DNA from: Gordonia mangrovi
GTDB taxonomy: Bacteria > Actinomycetota > Actinomycetes > Mycobacteriales > Mycobacteriaceae
Assembly (NCBI RefSeq): GCF_024734075.1
Contig: NZ_CP102850.1
Coordinates: 2,790,001-2,854,000, forward strand
Direction: 5' to 3'
Length of the DNA: 64,000 nt
Shown piece after piece: positions 17,779 through 26,391 of this stretch; position 1 is the stretch's first letter, and every line of letters begins with the position of its first letter. The position numbers and the translations under genes are program-made. The notes below the pieces were generated by a model. The model searched no databases. It worked only from the letters and a program-made list of their open reading frames with translations, and was not told the DNA's origin.

Positions 17779-17790
17779 CTAACGATCGTT
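17779..17790. promoter_or_regulatory. CTAACGATCGTT palindromic site upstream of R2lox
   Basis: AACGATCGTT (17781-17790) is a perfect palindrome 14 bases ahead of the R2lox start. The flanked form CTAACGATCG recurs at 20031-20040 in the MMPL/alcohol-dehydrogenase divergent promoter. In mycobacteria R2lox adjoins a TetR gene, so a TetR operator is plausible. Confidence 0.5.
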
Positions 17791-17918
17791 TGAATCCGAT
17801 GAATCGACGCTAGTCGGCCTGGCGGACAGGCGTACTGATTTCTGTGAACTCTCAGGTCGCTGTTTGGTGTCGGCACATCTCGTGGATCCGCTTCGACACC
17901 GGACTGGCCGCGAAATAC

Positions 17919-19973
17919 TCAGCGCGACAACGCACTCGGCCACCAGATGCGCTTGCCGACGTCGAGGGTGAGCGCGGGTACCAGCAGGGTGCGCACGATC
18001 AGGGTGTCGACCAGGACACCGAATGCGACCAGGAACGCGATCTGCGCCAGGAACAGCAGTGGGATCACCGCCAGTGCAGCGAATGTCGCCGCGAGCACCA
18101 CACCCGCCGAGGTGATCACACCGCCGGTGGCGGTCAGCCCGCGCAGCATCCCGTCGCGTGTGCCGTGGGTCAGCGCTTCTTCGCGGACCCGGGTCATCAG
18201 GAAGATGTTGTAGTCGATGCCGAGCGCCACCAGGAACACGAACGCGAACAGCGGGACCACCGGGTCGGCGCCGGCGAAATCGAACAGACCGTTGAACAGC
18301 AGGGCGCCCACCCCGAGGGTCGCCGCGAACGAGATGACCGTCGTCGCGAGCAGCATCACCGGTGCCGCGACGCTGCGCAGGAGCAGCATCAGTACCGCGA
18401 GCACCACCACCAGCACGATGGGGATGATCAGGTTGCGGTCGTTGATCGCGGTGGTGCGGGTGTCGAGGTCGATGGCCGTGGTGCCGCCGACCAGCGCGTT
18501 CGCGCCGTCGATGGGGTGTACCTCGTCGCGGATCGCGACCACGGTGTCCTGGGCGGCCAATGAGTCCGCGTTGTCGGCGAGGGTCGCCTCTATCGCGACC
18601 TTGCCGTCGACGACGACGGGGTTGCCGCCTTCTCGGACGAGGTCGGCCGAGGCGACACCGTCGACGCCCCGGACGGCCTCCAGCACGGCCTGCCCCTGGG
18701 GTTGCTCAGAGATCACCCAGGTGGGAGCGCCACTACCGGCGTCGAAATGCTCCGCCTGGATCTCCGCGCCCTCAACGGAGTCGACCGAACCGAGGAAGTA
18801 GTCGGTCTGTGCGACGCCGTCGGCCTTGAAGGTGGGGGCGAACGCCGCGCCGATGAGCAGGACCACCAGGGTGCCGATCCAGATGGCCCGGGGCCGCGCG
18901 GCGACCCGGTCGGCGATGGCCGCCCAGAAGCGGTGGGTGCTGTCCGGCTCCGACGAGTCGGTGTGCTTCGGGCGCAGCGGCCAGAACGCGGTCCGGCCCA
19001 GCAGGGCCAGGGCTGCGGGCAGGAACGTCATCGACGCGATGAATGAGGCGGCGATGCCGATGGCGGCCACCGGTCCCAGGCTGCGGTTGGAGTTGAGGTC
19101 GGAGAACAGGAGGCACAGCACGCCCAGGATGACGGTGCCGGCCGATGCGCTGATCGGTTCGATCGTGGCGCGCCAGGCGGCGCGGATGGAGGCGTACTTG
19201 TCGTCGCTGCGGGTGAGTTCCTCGCGGAACCGCGACACCAGCAGCAGGGCGTAGTCGGTGGCCGCACCGAACACCAGGATGAACAGGATGCCCTGGCTCT
19301 GGCCGTTGAGTTCCAGAACGTCGGTCGAGGCGAGGACGTATACCAGGCCCGAGGCGAGCCCGAGCGCGAAGATCGCCGAGATGATCACCACGAACGGCAG
19401 GATTGGACTGCGATAGACGACGAACAGGATGAGCATCACCACGACGCCGGCGACCAGCAGCAACAGCCCGTCGATCCCGGCGAATGCCTCGCCCAGGTCG
19501 GCGATCTGACCCGCGGGGCCGGTGACCAGCACCGTCAGGCCGTCGGGCGGTGACGCCAACGCGTCGCGTAGTTCCGCGACGTAGTCGGCGGGCTCGCCGT
19601 CGGCAGAGATCGGAATGAACATCTGTGCCGCCTGCCCGTCCTGCGACGGGATCGGTGGCGAGAACTGCGCGCCGAACCCCTCCGTGCCGGCCAGCGGCGC
19701 GGTGGCCGTGGTGAGGAACTCGGTGTCGGCAGGCGTCAGACCGGACGGCCGTTCGGCGATCACGATCGCCGGCACGGTGTCGGAGTCGGTGAAGCCGGCG
19801 AGCATGTCGTTGACCTCGGTGGACTCCGCCGACGCGGGGAGAAACGCGCTGTTGTCATTGGTGGCGACCGAGGAGAGTTTGCCGGCGTACGGGCCGGTGA
19901 CACCTCCGATGACGAGCCAACCGAGGAGCAGCAGGGCGGGGATGAGCCAGCGGAGCCGGGGCGTGGTCGCCAT
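17919..19973 (-). CDS. MMPL-family RND transporter
   Basis: A 684-residue membrane protein with the RND/MMPL duplication: a first helix, an extracytoplasmic domain, then a block of five helices, repeated. Each half carries the proton-relay Asp-Tyr pair (AATDYALLLVSRFREEL and GIDYNIFLMTRVREE). It is shorter than MmpL3 and lacks a long tail, resembling the ActII-3/YdfJ-like group of actinobacterial exporters. The substrate is not evident. ATG 19973 is chosen over a start 33 bases upstream because GGAG precedes it and the first helix follows. It diverges from the alcohol dehydrogenase gene. Confidence 0.88.
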   Translation of the reverse strand: MATTPRLRWLIPALLLLGWLVIGGVTGPYAGKLSSVATNDNSAFLPASAESTEVNDMLAGFTDSDTVPAIVIAERPSGLTPADTEFLTTATAPLAGTEGFGAQFSPPIPSQDGQAAQMFIPISADGEPADYVAELRDALASPPDGLTVLVTGPAGQIADLGEAFAGIDGLLLLVAGVVVMLILFVVYRSPILPFVVIISAIFALGLASGLVYVLASTDVLELNGQSQGILFILVFGAATDYALLLVSRFREELTRSDDKYASIRAAWRATIEPISASAGTVILGVLCLLFSDLNSNRSLGPVAAIGIAASFIASMTFLPAALALLGRTAFWPLRPKHTDSSEPDSTHRFWAAIADRVAARPRAIWIGTLVVLLIGAAFAPTFKADGVAQTDYFLGSVDSVEGAEIQAEHFDAGSGAPTWVISEQPQGQAVLEAVRGVDGVASADLVREGGNPVVVDGKVAIEATLADNADSLAAQDTVVAIRDEVHPIDGANALVGGTTAIDLDTRTTAINDRNLIIPIVLVVVLAVLMLLLRSVAAPVMLLATTVISFAATLGVGALLFNGLFDFAGADPVVPLFAFVFLVALGIDYNIFLMTRVREEALTHGTRDGMLRGLTATGGVITSAGVVLAATFAALAVIPLLFLAQIAFLVAFGVLVDTLIVRTLLVPALTLDVGKRIWWPSALSR

Positions 19974-20030
19974 GGCTCCATGTCTACACGAATCGGACGC
20001 AGGCAAACGCGCCCGGCCGATCTGCCCGAT

Positions 20031-20040
20031 CTAACGATCG
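20031..20040. promoter_or_regulatory. CTAACGATCG site, second copy
   Basis: The ten bases CTAACGATCG recur from the R2lox promoter (17779-17788). This copy lies about 58 bases ahead of the MMPL gene and 120 ahead of the alcohol dehydrogenase, in their shared divergent promoter region. Confidence 0.35.
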
Positions 20041-20160
20041 ATAACGCCCCTCAATCGTGAACGGCCGCAACGAGTCCAACGATTTCGTATGCGCAGAGAT
20101 GCATATGAGGAGACGATGTGAACCAGATCGCACAACGCTGTCTACGAAAGGGTGCGTGAG

Positions 20161-21288
20161 ATGAAGACCAAGGGGGCAATCCTCCGGAATCCGGGCGAGA
20201 AGTGGCAGATCGAGGAGTTCGAGCTCGGTGATCCGGTGGCCGGGGAAGTGCAGGTCAAGCTGGTCAGCTCGGGCCTGTGTCACTCCGATCACCATTTGCG
20301 GACGGGTGACAGCCCGGCGCCGATGCCGGTCCTCGGTGGCCACGAGGGTGCCGGCGTGGTGACCAAGGTGGGGCCGGGCGTGACGAACCTGAAGGAAGGT
20401 GACCATGTGGTCACCGCCTTCATTCCGGCCTGCGGTGTGTGTGATCCGTGTTCGCGCGGTGATCAGAATTTCTGCGACGAGGGCGCTCGCCTGCTGACGG
20501 GTCTGTCCATCGCCGATGACACCCATCGGGCGCACACCACCGACGGCCAGGGCCTCACCCAGATGTGCCTGTTGGGCACCTTCGCGCCGTACATCACCGT
20601 CAACCAGGCGTCGCTGGTCAAAATCGAAGAGGACATCCCGTTGCAGACCGCTGCCCTGCTCGGTTGCGGGGTGGCCACCGGATGGGGGTCGGCGGTCGAG
20701 ATCGGCGGGACCCACGCCGGTGACATCGTCGTGGTGGTCGGCGTCGGTGGCGTCGGTATCAACTCCGTACAGGGGGCCGCAGCCGCGGGCGCCCGGATCG
20801 TCGCCGCCGTCGACCCGGTGCCGTTCAAACGTCAGATGGCCGAGAAGATGGGCGCCACACACACCTTCGAGTCGATGGAGGAGGCGCTGCCGGTCCTCGG
20901 CGAGATCAGCTGGGGCAAGATGGCCAACACCACCATCCTCACGGTCGGCGAGATCGACGGGTCGATGATCCAGCCCGCGCTGAGTCTGACCGGCAAGGGC
21001 GGTCAGGTCATCGTGACCGGTATGGGCAACTTCTCGTCCATGGACGCCCAGATGAACCTGTTCGAACTCACGCTCCTGCAGAAGCGGGTGCAGGGTGCGA
21101 TCTTCGGTGGCGCGAGCCCGCGCACCCAGGTGCCGACCCTGCTCAACGAGTACCGCGCCGGCAAGCTGAACCTGAGTGATCTGGTGACCAACACCTACCG
21201 GCTCGACCAGATCAACGAGGCCTACGACGACATGTTGGAGGGCAACAACATCCGCGGCATGATCGTCTACGGCGACGACGACTACTGA
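20161..21288 (+). CDS. NDMA-dependent (nicotinoprotein-type) zinc alcohol dehydrogenase
   Basis: A 375-residue medium-chain dehydrogenase. The catalytic zinc region has C40 (GLCHSDHH) and H61-E62 (GGHEGAG); the structural zinc cysteines are C91, C94, C97 and C105. The Rossmann motif is GVGGVG. The sequence, including the C-terminal NIRGMIVYGDDDY, matches the mycobacterial AdhE1 (Rv0162c) group annotated as NDMA-dependent alcohol dehydrogenases, which keep NAD(H) tightly bound and pass electrons to another carrier, often a mycofactocin-type cofactor. ATG 20161 is preferred to GTG 20152. A 23-bp perfect hairpin follows the gene. Confidence 0.9.
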   Translation: MKTKGAILRNPGEKWQIEEFELGDPVAGEVQVKLVSSGLCHSDHHLRTGDSPAPMPVLGGHEGAGVVTKVGPGVTNLKEGDHVVTAFIPACGVCDPCSRGDQNFCDEGARLLTGLSIADDTHRAHTTDGQGLTQMCLLGTFAPYITVNQASLVKIEEDIPLQTAALLGCGVATGWGSAVEIGGTHAGDIVVVVGVGGVGINSVQGAAAAGARIVAAVDPVPFKRQMAEKMGATHTFESMEEALPVLGEISWGKMANTTILTVGEIDGSMIQPALSLTGKGGQVIVTGMGNFSSMDAQMNLFELTLLQKRVQGAIFGGASPRTQVPTLLNEYRAGKLNLSDLVTNTYRLDQINEAYDDMLEGNNIRGMIVYGDDDY

Positions 21289-21294
21289 GTTCCT

Positions 21295-21344
21295 GATTCC
21301 GTAGTACGAACACGCGAAAAATCGCGTGTTCGTACTACGGAATC
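21295..21344. terminator. Perfect 23-bp gene-end hairpin
   Basis: The arms 21295-21317 and 21322-21344 are perfectly complementary across 23 bases with an AAAA loop. It begins seven bases after the dehydrogenase stop and sits between convergent genes, so it is probably a bidirectional terminator. Confidence 0.75.
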
Positions 21345-21356
21345 GCTTAGTGGCCC

Positions 21357-21887
21357 TTAGCGCTTGACGCGTGCGTTCACCAGGAGGTTGACGAAGCGTA
21401 GGCCGAGGCCGAGCAGGGCCAGGGTGCTGACCATCTGGATCGACACGGCCACCCGGGCCCCCTGGGACACCGCGGAGATGTCACCGAAACCCGTGGTGGT
21501 GAACACGGTCAGGCAGAAGTAGAGCGCGTCGATCCGGGTGAGTTGGGTGCTCATACTGCCGTGGGCGTATTCGGAGAACAAGTAGTAGACGGTGGCGAAA
21601 CCGACGATGTAGAAGGCGCCGATCGCCACCAGCATCTCCACCGCCGTCGCCACCGGGTACGGCGACCGGATGAAATGCCGGATCTCCCACGCGCAGAACG
21701 CCGTCAGGAGAAGCGCGCCCACCATCAGCCCGAGATAGTTGACCGAACTCTCCTTGTTGATCGGCAGCGCGAAATACCCGATCAACAGGATCACCGCGGC
21801 GGCGATCGGCCGGATGATCGCCGCCGCGACCTGGCGTCGACCGACGTTCTTCCGCGCGTCGGCCAGGTCCCGCAATTCCTGCGCCAC
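21357..21887 (-). CDS. Potassium channel protein (two-helix pore type)
   Basis: A 176-residue membrane protein with four hydrophobic segments. The last two flank a pore loop carrying the K+ selectivity filter TTTGFGD (residues 130-136). No RCK/TrkA regulatory domain is attached. The protein would assemble as a tetramer in the cytoplasmic membrane. The GTG start is six bases after the stop of the M13 peptidase gene, so the two are probably co-transcribed; a functional link is not obvious. Confidence 0.88.
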   Translation of the reverse strand: MAQELRDLADARKNVGRRQVAAAIIRPIAAAVILLIGYFALPINKESSVNYLGLMVGALLLTAFCAWEIRHFIRSPYPVATAVEMLVAIGAFYIVGFATVYYLFSEYAHGSMSTQLTRIDALYFCLTVFTTTGFGDISAVSQGARVAVSIQMVSTLALLGLGLRFVNLLVNARVKR

Positions 21888-21892
21888 CGGCT

Positions 21893-23881
21893 CTACCAGA
21901 TCCGGACGCGCTCGGACTCATCGAGATACAGGGCGTCGCCGGGTGCCACCTCGAAGGCGTCGTAGAACGCGTCGATGTTGCGGACCACGCCGTTGCAGCG
22001 GAACTCCGGCGGCGAGTGCGGATCGATGGACAGGCGTCGGATCGCCTCCGCGTCACGGGTCTTGGTGCGCCAGATCTGCGCCCAGCTGAAGAACACCCGC
22101 TGCTCGCCGGTCAGTCCGTCGATGACCGGCGGTGTGGTCCCCTCGGTTGCGAGCCGATAGGCGACCAATGCGATCGACAGCCCGCCGAGGTCCCCGATGT
22201 TCTCGCCGATGGTGAACTCGCCGTTGACCTTGTACTGCTCATCGAGGCCGACCGGGGTGAAATCGCCGTATTGGTCGATGAGTTTACGTGTGCGAGCGGA
22301 GAACTCGGTGCGGTCCTCGTCGGTCCACCAGTCCAGCAGGTTACCGTCGCCGTCGTACTTCGCACCTTGATCGTCGAAGCCGTGGCCGATCTCGTGACCG
22401 ATCACCGCACCGATGCCGCCGTAATTGGCCGCGTCGTCGGCATCCGGATCGAAGAACGGCGGCTGCAGAATGGCTGCGGGGAAGACGATCTCGTTCATCC
22501 CGGGGTTGTAGTAGGCGTTCACCGTCTGCGGCGTCATGAACCACTCGTCGTGATCCACCGGTTGACCGATCTTGGCGAACTCGCGGTCCTGCTCGAAGGA
22601 CGAGGCGCGGGCGACGTTTCCGATCAGGTCGTTGCGGTCGACGGTGAGCGCGTCATAGTCACGCCATGTGGCGGGGAAGCCGATCTTCGGCGTGAACTTC
22701 GCCAACTTGGTCAGCGCCTTCTCCCGCGTGGTCGGTGTCATCCACTCGAGTTCGGTGATGTTGCGGCGGTAGGCGGCGACCAGATTGTCGATCAGCTCGT
22801 CCATCCGGGCTTTCGCTTCGGGTCCGAAATGCTTGTCGACGTAGAGTTTTCCGACTGCGAAACCCGCCGAGTCCTCGACGAATCCGACACCGCGCTTCCA
22901 CCGGTCGCGGATGGTTTCCGCACCGGTCAGCGTGCGGCCGTAGAAGGCGAAGTTCTCGTCGACGAAGTCGCCGGACAGGTACGGGGCGGCGGAATGCAGC
23001 AACTTCCAGGTCAGCCAGGTCTTCCACTCCTCGAGCGGCCGGGCGGCAACCAGTTCGCCGGCGCCGGTGATGAACGAGGGCTGACCCACCACCACCTCGG
23101 CGAACGTCGTATCGCTGCTGGTGCCCAATCCGCCGAGCCAGGCCGACGCATCGAGTGCCCCGGCAGCATCGGCGAAGTCGGCGAACGTCATGAGGTTGTA
23201 GGTCTTCTCGGCGTCGCGGCGCGCCACCACATCCCAGTGATGGCCCGCCAGGGCGGTCTCGAGGTCGAGCACCGCGCGGGCTCGGGTCTCGGACTCGTCG
23301 ACACCGGCGAGCCCGAACATCCGGGCCACATGCGCGACGTAGGCGTCGCGGGTCTCGGCGTGCTTGTCCTCGCGGTAGTACGACTCGTCGGGCAGGCCGA
23401 GTCCCGACTGCACGACGTGCACCAGGTAGCGGTCGGACTGTTTGGCGTCGGTGTCCACGTAGAAACCGAACAATCCGCCGACGCCGTGGCGTTGCAGGCG
23501 TCCGATGCGCAGGCTGAGTTCGTCGGTCGAGGTGATCGCCGCGATCTTGTCGAGTTCGCCGCGGATCGGCCCGATGCCCAGGGCGTCGATGTGGTCGGTG
23601 TCCATGAAGGACGCGTAGAGGTCGCCGATCTTCTGGGCGTCCGAACCACTCAGCGTCTCGGCATCGGCGCATTCGGTGATGATGTCGCGCACGTTCTCCT
23701 CGGCGCGATCGCGCAGCACGTGGAAGGCGCCGTCGAGGGAGCGATCCTCGGGGATCACGTGAGTTTCCAGCCACTTGCCGTTCACGTGGGCGAACAGATC
23801 GTCCTGGACGCGGACGCCGTCGTCCACCCAGTTGAGATCGATTCCGGAAACCTGCGAGGTGTCAGTCTGCGAAGCGGTCAC
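21893..23881 (-). CDS. M13-family zinc metallopeptidase (Zmp1-like)
   Basis: A 662-residue neprilysin-type peptidase. The zinc site is HEIGH at 496-500 with the third ligand E560 in GENIGD, and D564 supporting catalysis; NAYYNP provides the substrate-binding segment and the end (FRCNGVVRNIDAFYDAFEV) is typical of the family. There is no signal peptide, as in M. tuberculosis Zmp1 (Rv0198c), which is nevertheless found outside the cell. Its position before the mmpL3 region agrees with the mycobacterial order. The start is GTG with a GGATGGACGG ribosome site. Confidence 0.93.
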   Translation of the reverse strand: MTASQTDTSQVSGIDLNWVDDGVRVQDDLFAHVNGKWLETHVIPEDRSLDGAFHVLRDRAEENVRDIITECADAETLSGSDAQKIGDLYASFMDTDHIDALGIGPIRGELDKIAAITSTDELSLRIGRLQRHGVGGLFGFYVDTDAKQSDRYLVHVVQSGLGLPDESYYREDKHAETRDAYVAHVARMFGLAGVDESETRARAVLDLETALAGHHWDVVARRDAEKTYNLMTFADFADAAGALDASAWLGGLGTSSDTTFAEVVVGQPSFITGAGELVAARPLEEWKTWLTWKLLHSAAPYLSGDFVDENFAFYGRTLTGAETIRDRWKRGVGFVEDSAGFAVGKLYVDKHFGPEAKARMDELIDNLVAAYRRNITELEWMTPTTREKALTKLAKFTPKIGFPATWRDYDALTVDRNDLIGNVARASSFEQDREFAKIGQPVDHDEWFMTPQTVNAYYNPGMNEIVFPAAILQPPFFDPDADDAANYGGIGAVIGHEIGHGFDDQGAKYDGDGNLLDWWTDEDRTEFSARTRKLIDQYGDFTPVGLDEQYKVNGEFTIGENIGDLGGLSIALVAYRLATEGTTPPVIDGLTGEQRVFFSWAQIWRTKTRDAEAIRRLSIDPHSPPEFRCNGVVRNIDAFYDAFEVAPGDALYLDESERVRIW

Positions 23882-23937
23882 CCGTCCATCCTGTCATCGC
23901 AACCCCAATTCGTCAGCCTGCCACCTACCGTGGGGCC

Positions 23938-25383
23938 ATGGGCGTCAACTCCGAGACCAGCACCTACGACGTCGTCGTGATCGGAGGCGGACCGGTCGGT
24001 GAGAACGCCGCCGACTACGCCATCCGCGGCAGCGAGCGCACAGCGGTGATCATCGAACACCAACTCGTCGGCGGGGAGTGTTCCTACTGGGCGTGTATGC
24101 CGAGCAAAGGCCTCCTGGGACCCGGCGCGGCCCTGGCCGCGGCCCAGGCGCTGCCGGGTGCGCGAGAACGGCTGTCCGACGTGGCGCCCGACCCGTCGGC
24201 GGTCCTGGCCCGCCGCGACACCATCACGAGCGGCCGCGACGACAGCTCCCAGGTCGAGTGGGCGCAGAACGCGGGTATCGACGTGATCCGCGGGCACGGG
24301 CGCATCGTCGGCGATCGGAAGGTGTCGGTGGGCGATCGGCACATCCGGGCCCGGGAGGCCGTGGTGATCGCCACCGGCAGCATCGCATCGATCCCGCCGG
24401 TGGCCGGGCTGCGCGAGGCCTTGCCGTGGACGTCGCGAGATGCCACGAACCTCATCGACATCCCGGAGCGCATCGTGGTGCTCGGCGGGGGCGTGGTGGC
24501 TTGCGAGGCGGCCACCTGGCTGCTGGACCTGGGTGTGCGTGAGCTGACGATGGCCGTGCGCGGCAGTCGGCTGCTGCCCAAGGACGAGCCCTTCGTCGGC
24601 GAGATGGTCGCGAACTCGCTCACCGAGCGCGGTGCCGACATCCGGTTCGGGACCGAGCTCGACCGCGTCGAGCGGCCTGACGCGGCCGACAGCGGATACG
24701 GCCGGCTGCACGGAGGCCCGGCGCGGGTGACGTTGCGCGGCTCCGGTGACACCCTCGAGGTCGACGAGATCCTCGTCGCGGCCGGGCGTGCCCCGGCCAC
24801 CGCGGATCTCGGCCTCGGCGCCATCGACCTGCCGGACACCGGACCGCTCACGGTCGACGACCATCTGATCGTGTCCGGCCATCCGTGGCTCTACGCGGTC
24901 GGTGACGTCAACGGGCGGGTGGCGCTGACGCACATGGGCAAGTACCAGGCGCGCGTCGCCGGCGACGTGATCGCTGCGCGGGCCGAGGGACGCAACCTCG
25001 ACAGCTCGCGGTACTCGGCGTTCGCCGACCATTCCGCGGTCCCCCAGGTGGTGTTCACCCGGCCGGAGGTGGCTGCGGTGGGCATCACCGAGCAGCAGGC
25101 CCGCGACGACGGTGTCGACGTGACGGTTGCCGACATGGACATCGCGGTCGCCGGCACCTACCTGCTGGATCCCGAGTACTCCGGGCACGCCAAGCTGGTC
25201 ATCGACCGGGCGCGCGACGTCATCATCGGCGCGACGTTCGTCGGCGCCGGTACAGCCGAACTCGTCCACTCGGCGACTGTCGCGGTGGTCGGCGAGGTGC
25301 CGATCGAGCGGCTGTGGCATGCGGTGCCGTCGTATCCGACGGTCAGCGAGATCTGGTTGCGGCTGCTGGAGTCGCTGAGGTGA
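23938..25383 (+). CDS. FAD-dependent pyridine nucleotide-disulfide oxidoreductase
   Basis: A 481-residue flavoprotein of the dihydrolipoamide dehydrogenase/mercuric reductase group. FAD binds at VVVIGGGPVGENAA, the redox-active cysteines are C48 and C53 (GGECSYWACMPSK), a second Rossmann motif is IVVLGGGVVACEAA and the FAD-ribityl motif is YAVGDVNGR. At the C-terminal active site the usual catalytic HPTxxE reads YPTVSE, so the base histidine is replaced by tyrosine; it is unlikely to be a normal lipoamide dehydrogenase. Divergent from zmp1-like gene across 56 bases. It is followed directly by a 21-bp tandem repeat. Confidence 0.88.
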   Translation: MGVNSETSTYDVVVIGGGPVGENAADYAIRGSERTAVIIEHQLVGGECSYWACMPSKGLLGPGAALAAAQALPGARERLSDVAPDPSAVLARRDTITSGRDDSSQVEWAQNAGIDVIRGHGRIVGDRKVSVGDRHIRAREAVVIATGSIASIPPVAGLREALPWTSRDATNLIDIPERIVVLGGGVVACEAATWLLDLGVRELTMAVRGSRLLPKDEPFVGEMVANSLTERGADIRFGTELDRVERPDAADSGYGRLHGGPARVTLRGSGDTLEVDEILVAAGRAPATADLGLGAIDLPDTGPLTVDDHLIVSGHPWLYAVGDVNGRVALTHMGKYQARVAGDVIAARAEGRNLDSSRYSAFADHSAVPQVVFTRPEVAAVGITEQQARDDGVDVTVADMDIAVAGTYLLDPEYSGHAKLVIDRARDVIIGATFVGAGTAELVHSATVAVVGEVPIERLWHAVPSYPTVSEIWLRLLESLR

Positions 25384-25384
25384 C

Positions 25385-25489
25385 GATGCTGTCGGCGGGT
25401 TCAGGGGTTCTCTCGGCGAGATTTGGGGTTCTGTCGGCGCGAAACCGGGTTCTGTCGGCGAGAAATTGGGTTCTGTGGGCGATGGGGCG
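25385..25489 (+). repeat. 21-bp tandem repeat, five units
   Basis: Units start at 25385, 25406, 25427, 25448 and 25469, exactly 21 bases apart. The conserved core is GGTTCTSTCGGCG followed by a variable A/T-richer part. The first unit is degenerate. The array starts one base after the flavoprotein stop codon and ends at the pirin stop. The same unit and spacing recur at 44356-44470. Confidence 0.85.
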
Positions 25490-25494
25490 GCGGC

Positions 25495-26241
25495 TCAGCC
25501 CATGAGTTCGCGCAGTTCTCGATCCATCACCCAGATGAGGACCTCGGCGTCGTCGGTCGCCGACAATCGCAGGCCGCCGAGATCGCCACCGCGGACCGCG
25601 TCGCCCTCGGTCAGCCGATCGTCGCCCAACACCGCAGTGCCCCGGGTGACGAAGAGGTGGGTGAAGCGTCCGCCGGGCAACTCGATCGTGCTCGCGGCAT
25701 CGAGGCGGGCGGCGAACAGGGTGGCCGAACGGTTGGCGATGCGGATCGCCGAGTCACGATTCGGATCTCCGGATGCAACCGGTACGAGACGGCCGGCGGC
25801 CAGCTCGTCGGCGATGTCGGCGGCGGCGTAGGAGGGCGCCAGCCCGAACTCGTCGGGCATCACCCACATCTGCACGAACCGGACGGGTACGGTGCCCGCC
25901 CCGGGATGGTCCGGCCAGGTGTCGTTGCGCTCCGAGTGGAGCACCCCCGTGCCTGCGCTCATCCGTTGTGCCAGACCGGGGTAGACGATTCCCGAGTGAC
26001 CTTCCGAATCCTGGTGAACCAGTGCGCCGGACGTGACCCACGTGACGATTTCAGACTCGCGGTGCGCATGTTGGTCAAAGCCCTGTAACGGAGTGACCAC
26101 ATCATCGTTATTCACCAATAGCGAGCCGTGATTTGTGTTGGATGGATCGTAGTGATCACCGAAGGAGAAGCTGTGTCGGGACGTGAGCCAGTCGGTGGTG
26201 GTGACCGCGCGATCGACGGCCGGAATCACGGAGTAGACCAT
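25495..26241 (-). CDS. Pirin-family cupin protein
   Basis: A 248-residue bicupin. The iron-binding ligands of the N-terminal cupin are visible in FDQHAHRESEIVTWV and GTGVLHSERN, with the pirin-typical SFSFGDHYDPSN near residue 25. Bacterial pirins such as YhhW act as quercetinase-like dioxygenases or as redox-sensing regulators; which applies here cannot be told. The gene ends beside the 21-bp repeat array and diverges from the PBP-like lipoprotein gene. Confidence 0.9.
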   Translation of the reverse strand: MVYSVIPAVDRAVTTTDWLTSRHSFSFGDHYDPSNTNHGSLLVNNDDVVTPLQGFDQHAHRESEIVTWVTSGALVHQDSEGHSGIVYPGLAQRMSAGTGVLHSERNDTWPDHPGAGTVPVRFVQMWVMPDEFGLAPSYAAADIADELAAGRLVPVASGDPNRDSAIRIANRSATLFAARLDAASTIELPGGRFTHLFVTRGTAVLGDDRLTEGDAVRGGDLGGLRLSATDDAEVLIWVMDRELRELMG

Positions 26242-26391
26242 GACCCATTATGTGCTGCGAACGAACGTGTGGTACCTGTCACATCAGTTGAGCGACCGCA
26301 GGTTTCCCGAGACCCGATCGTGACCCCTCGGATCCCCGAATGGAAGCGGACGGCATCGATATCCAGTGTGACAAGAGTGAAAATTGAGACT

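Noticed and set aside
22016..23980. A 654-codon plus-strand frame opposite the M13 peptidase
   Set aside because: The peptidase frame has HEIGH and GENIGD motifs in correct order; the opposite frame has no domain features.
25385..25489. CRISPR array
   Set aside because: Units are contiguous at 21 bases with no unique spacers of 30 bases or more, and no cas genes are present.
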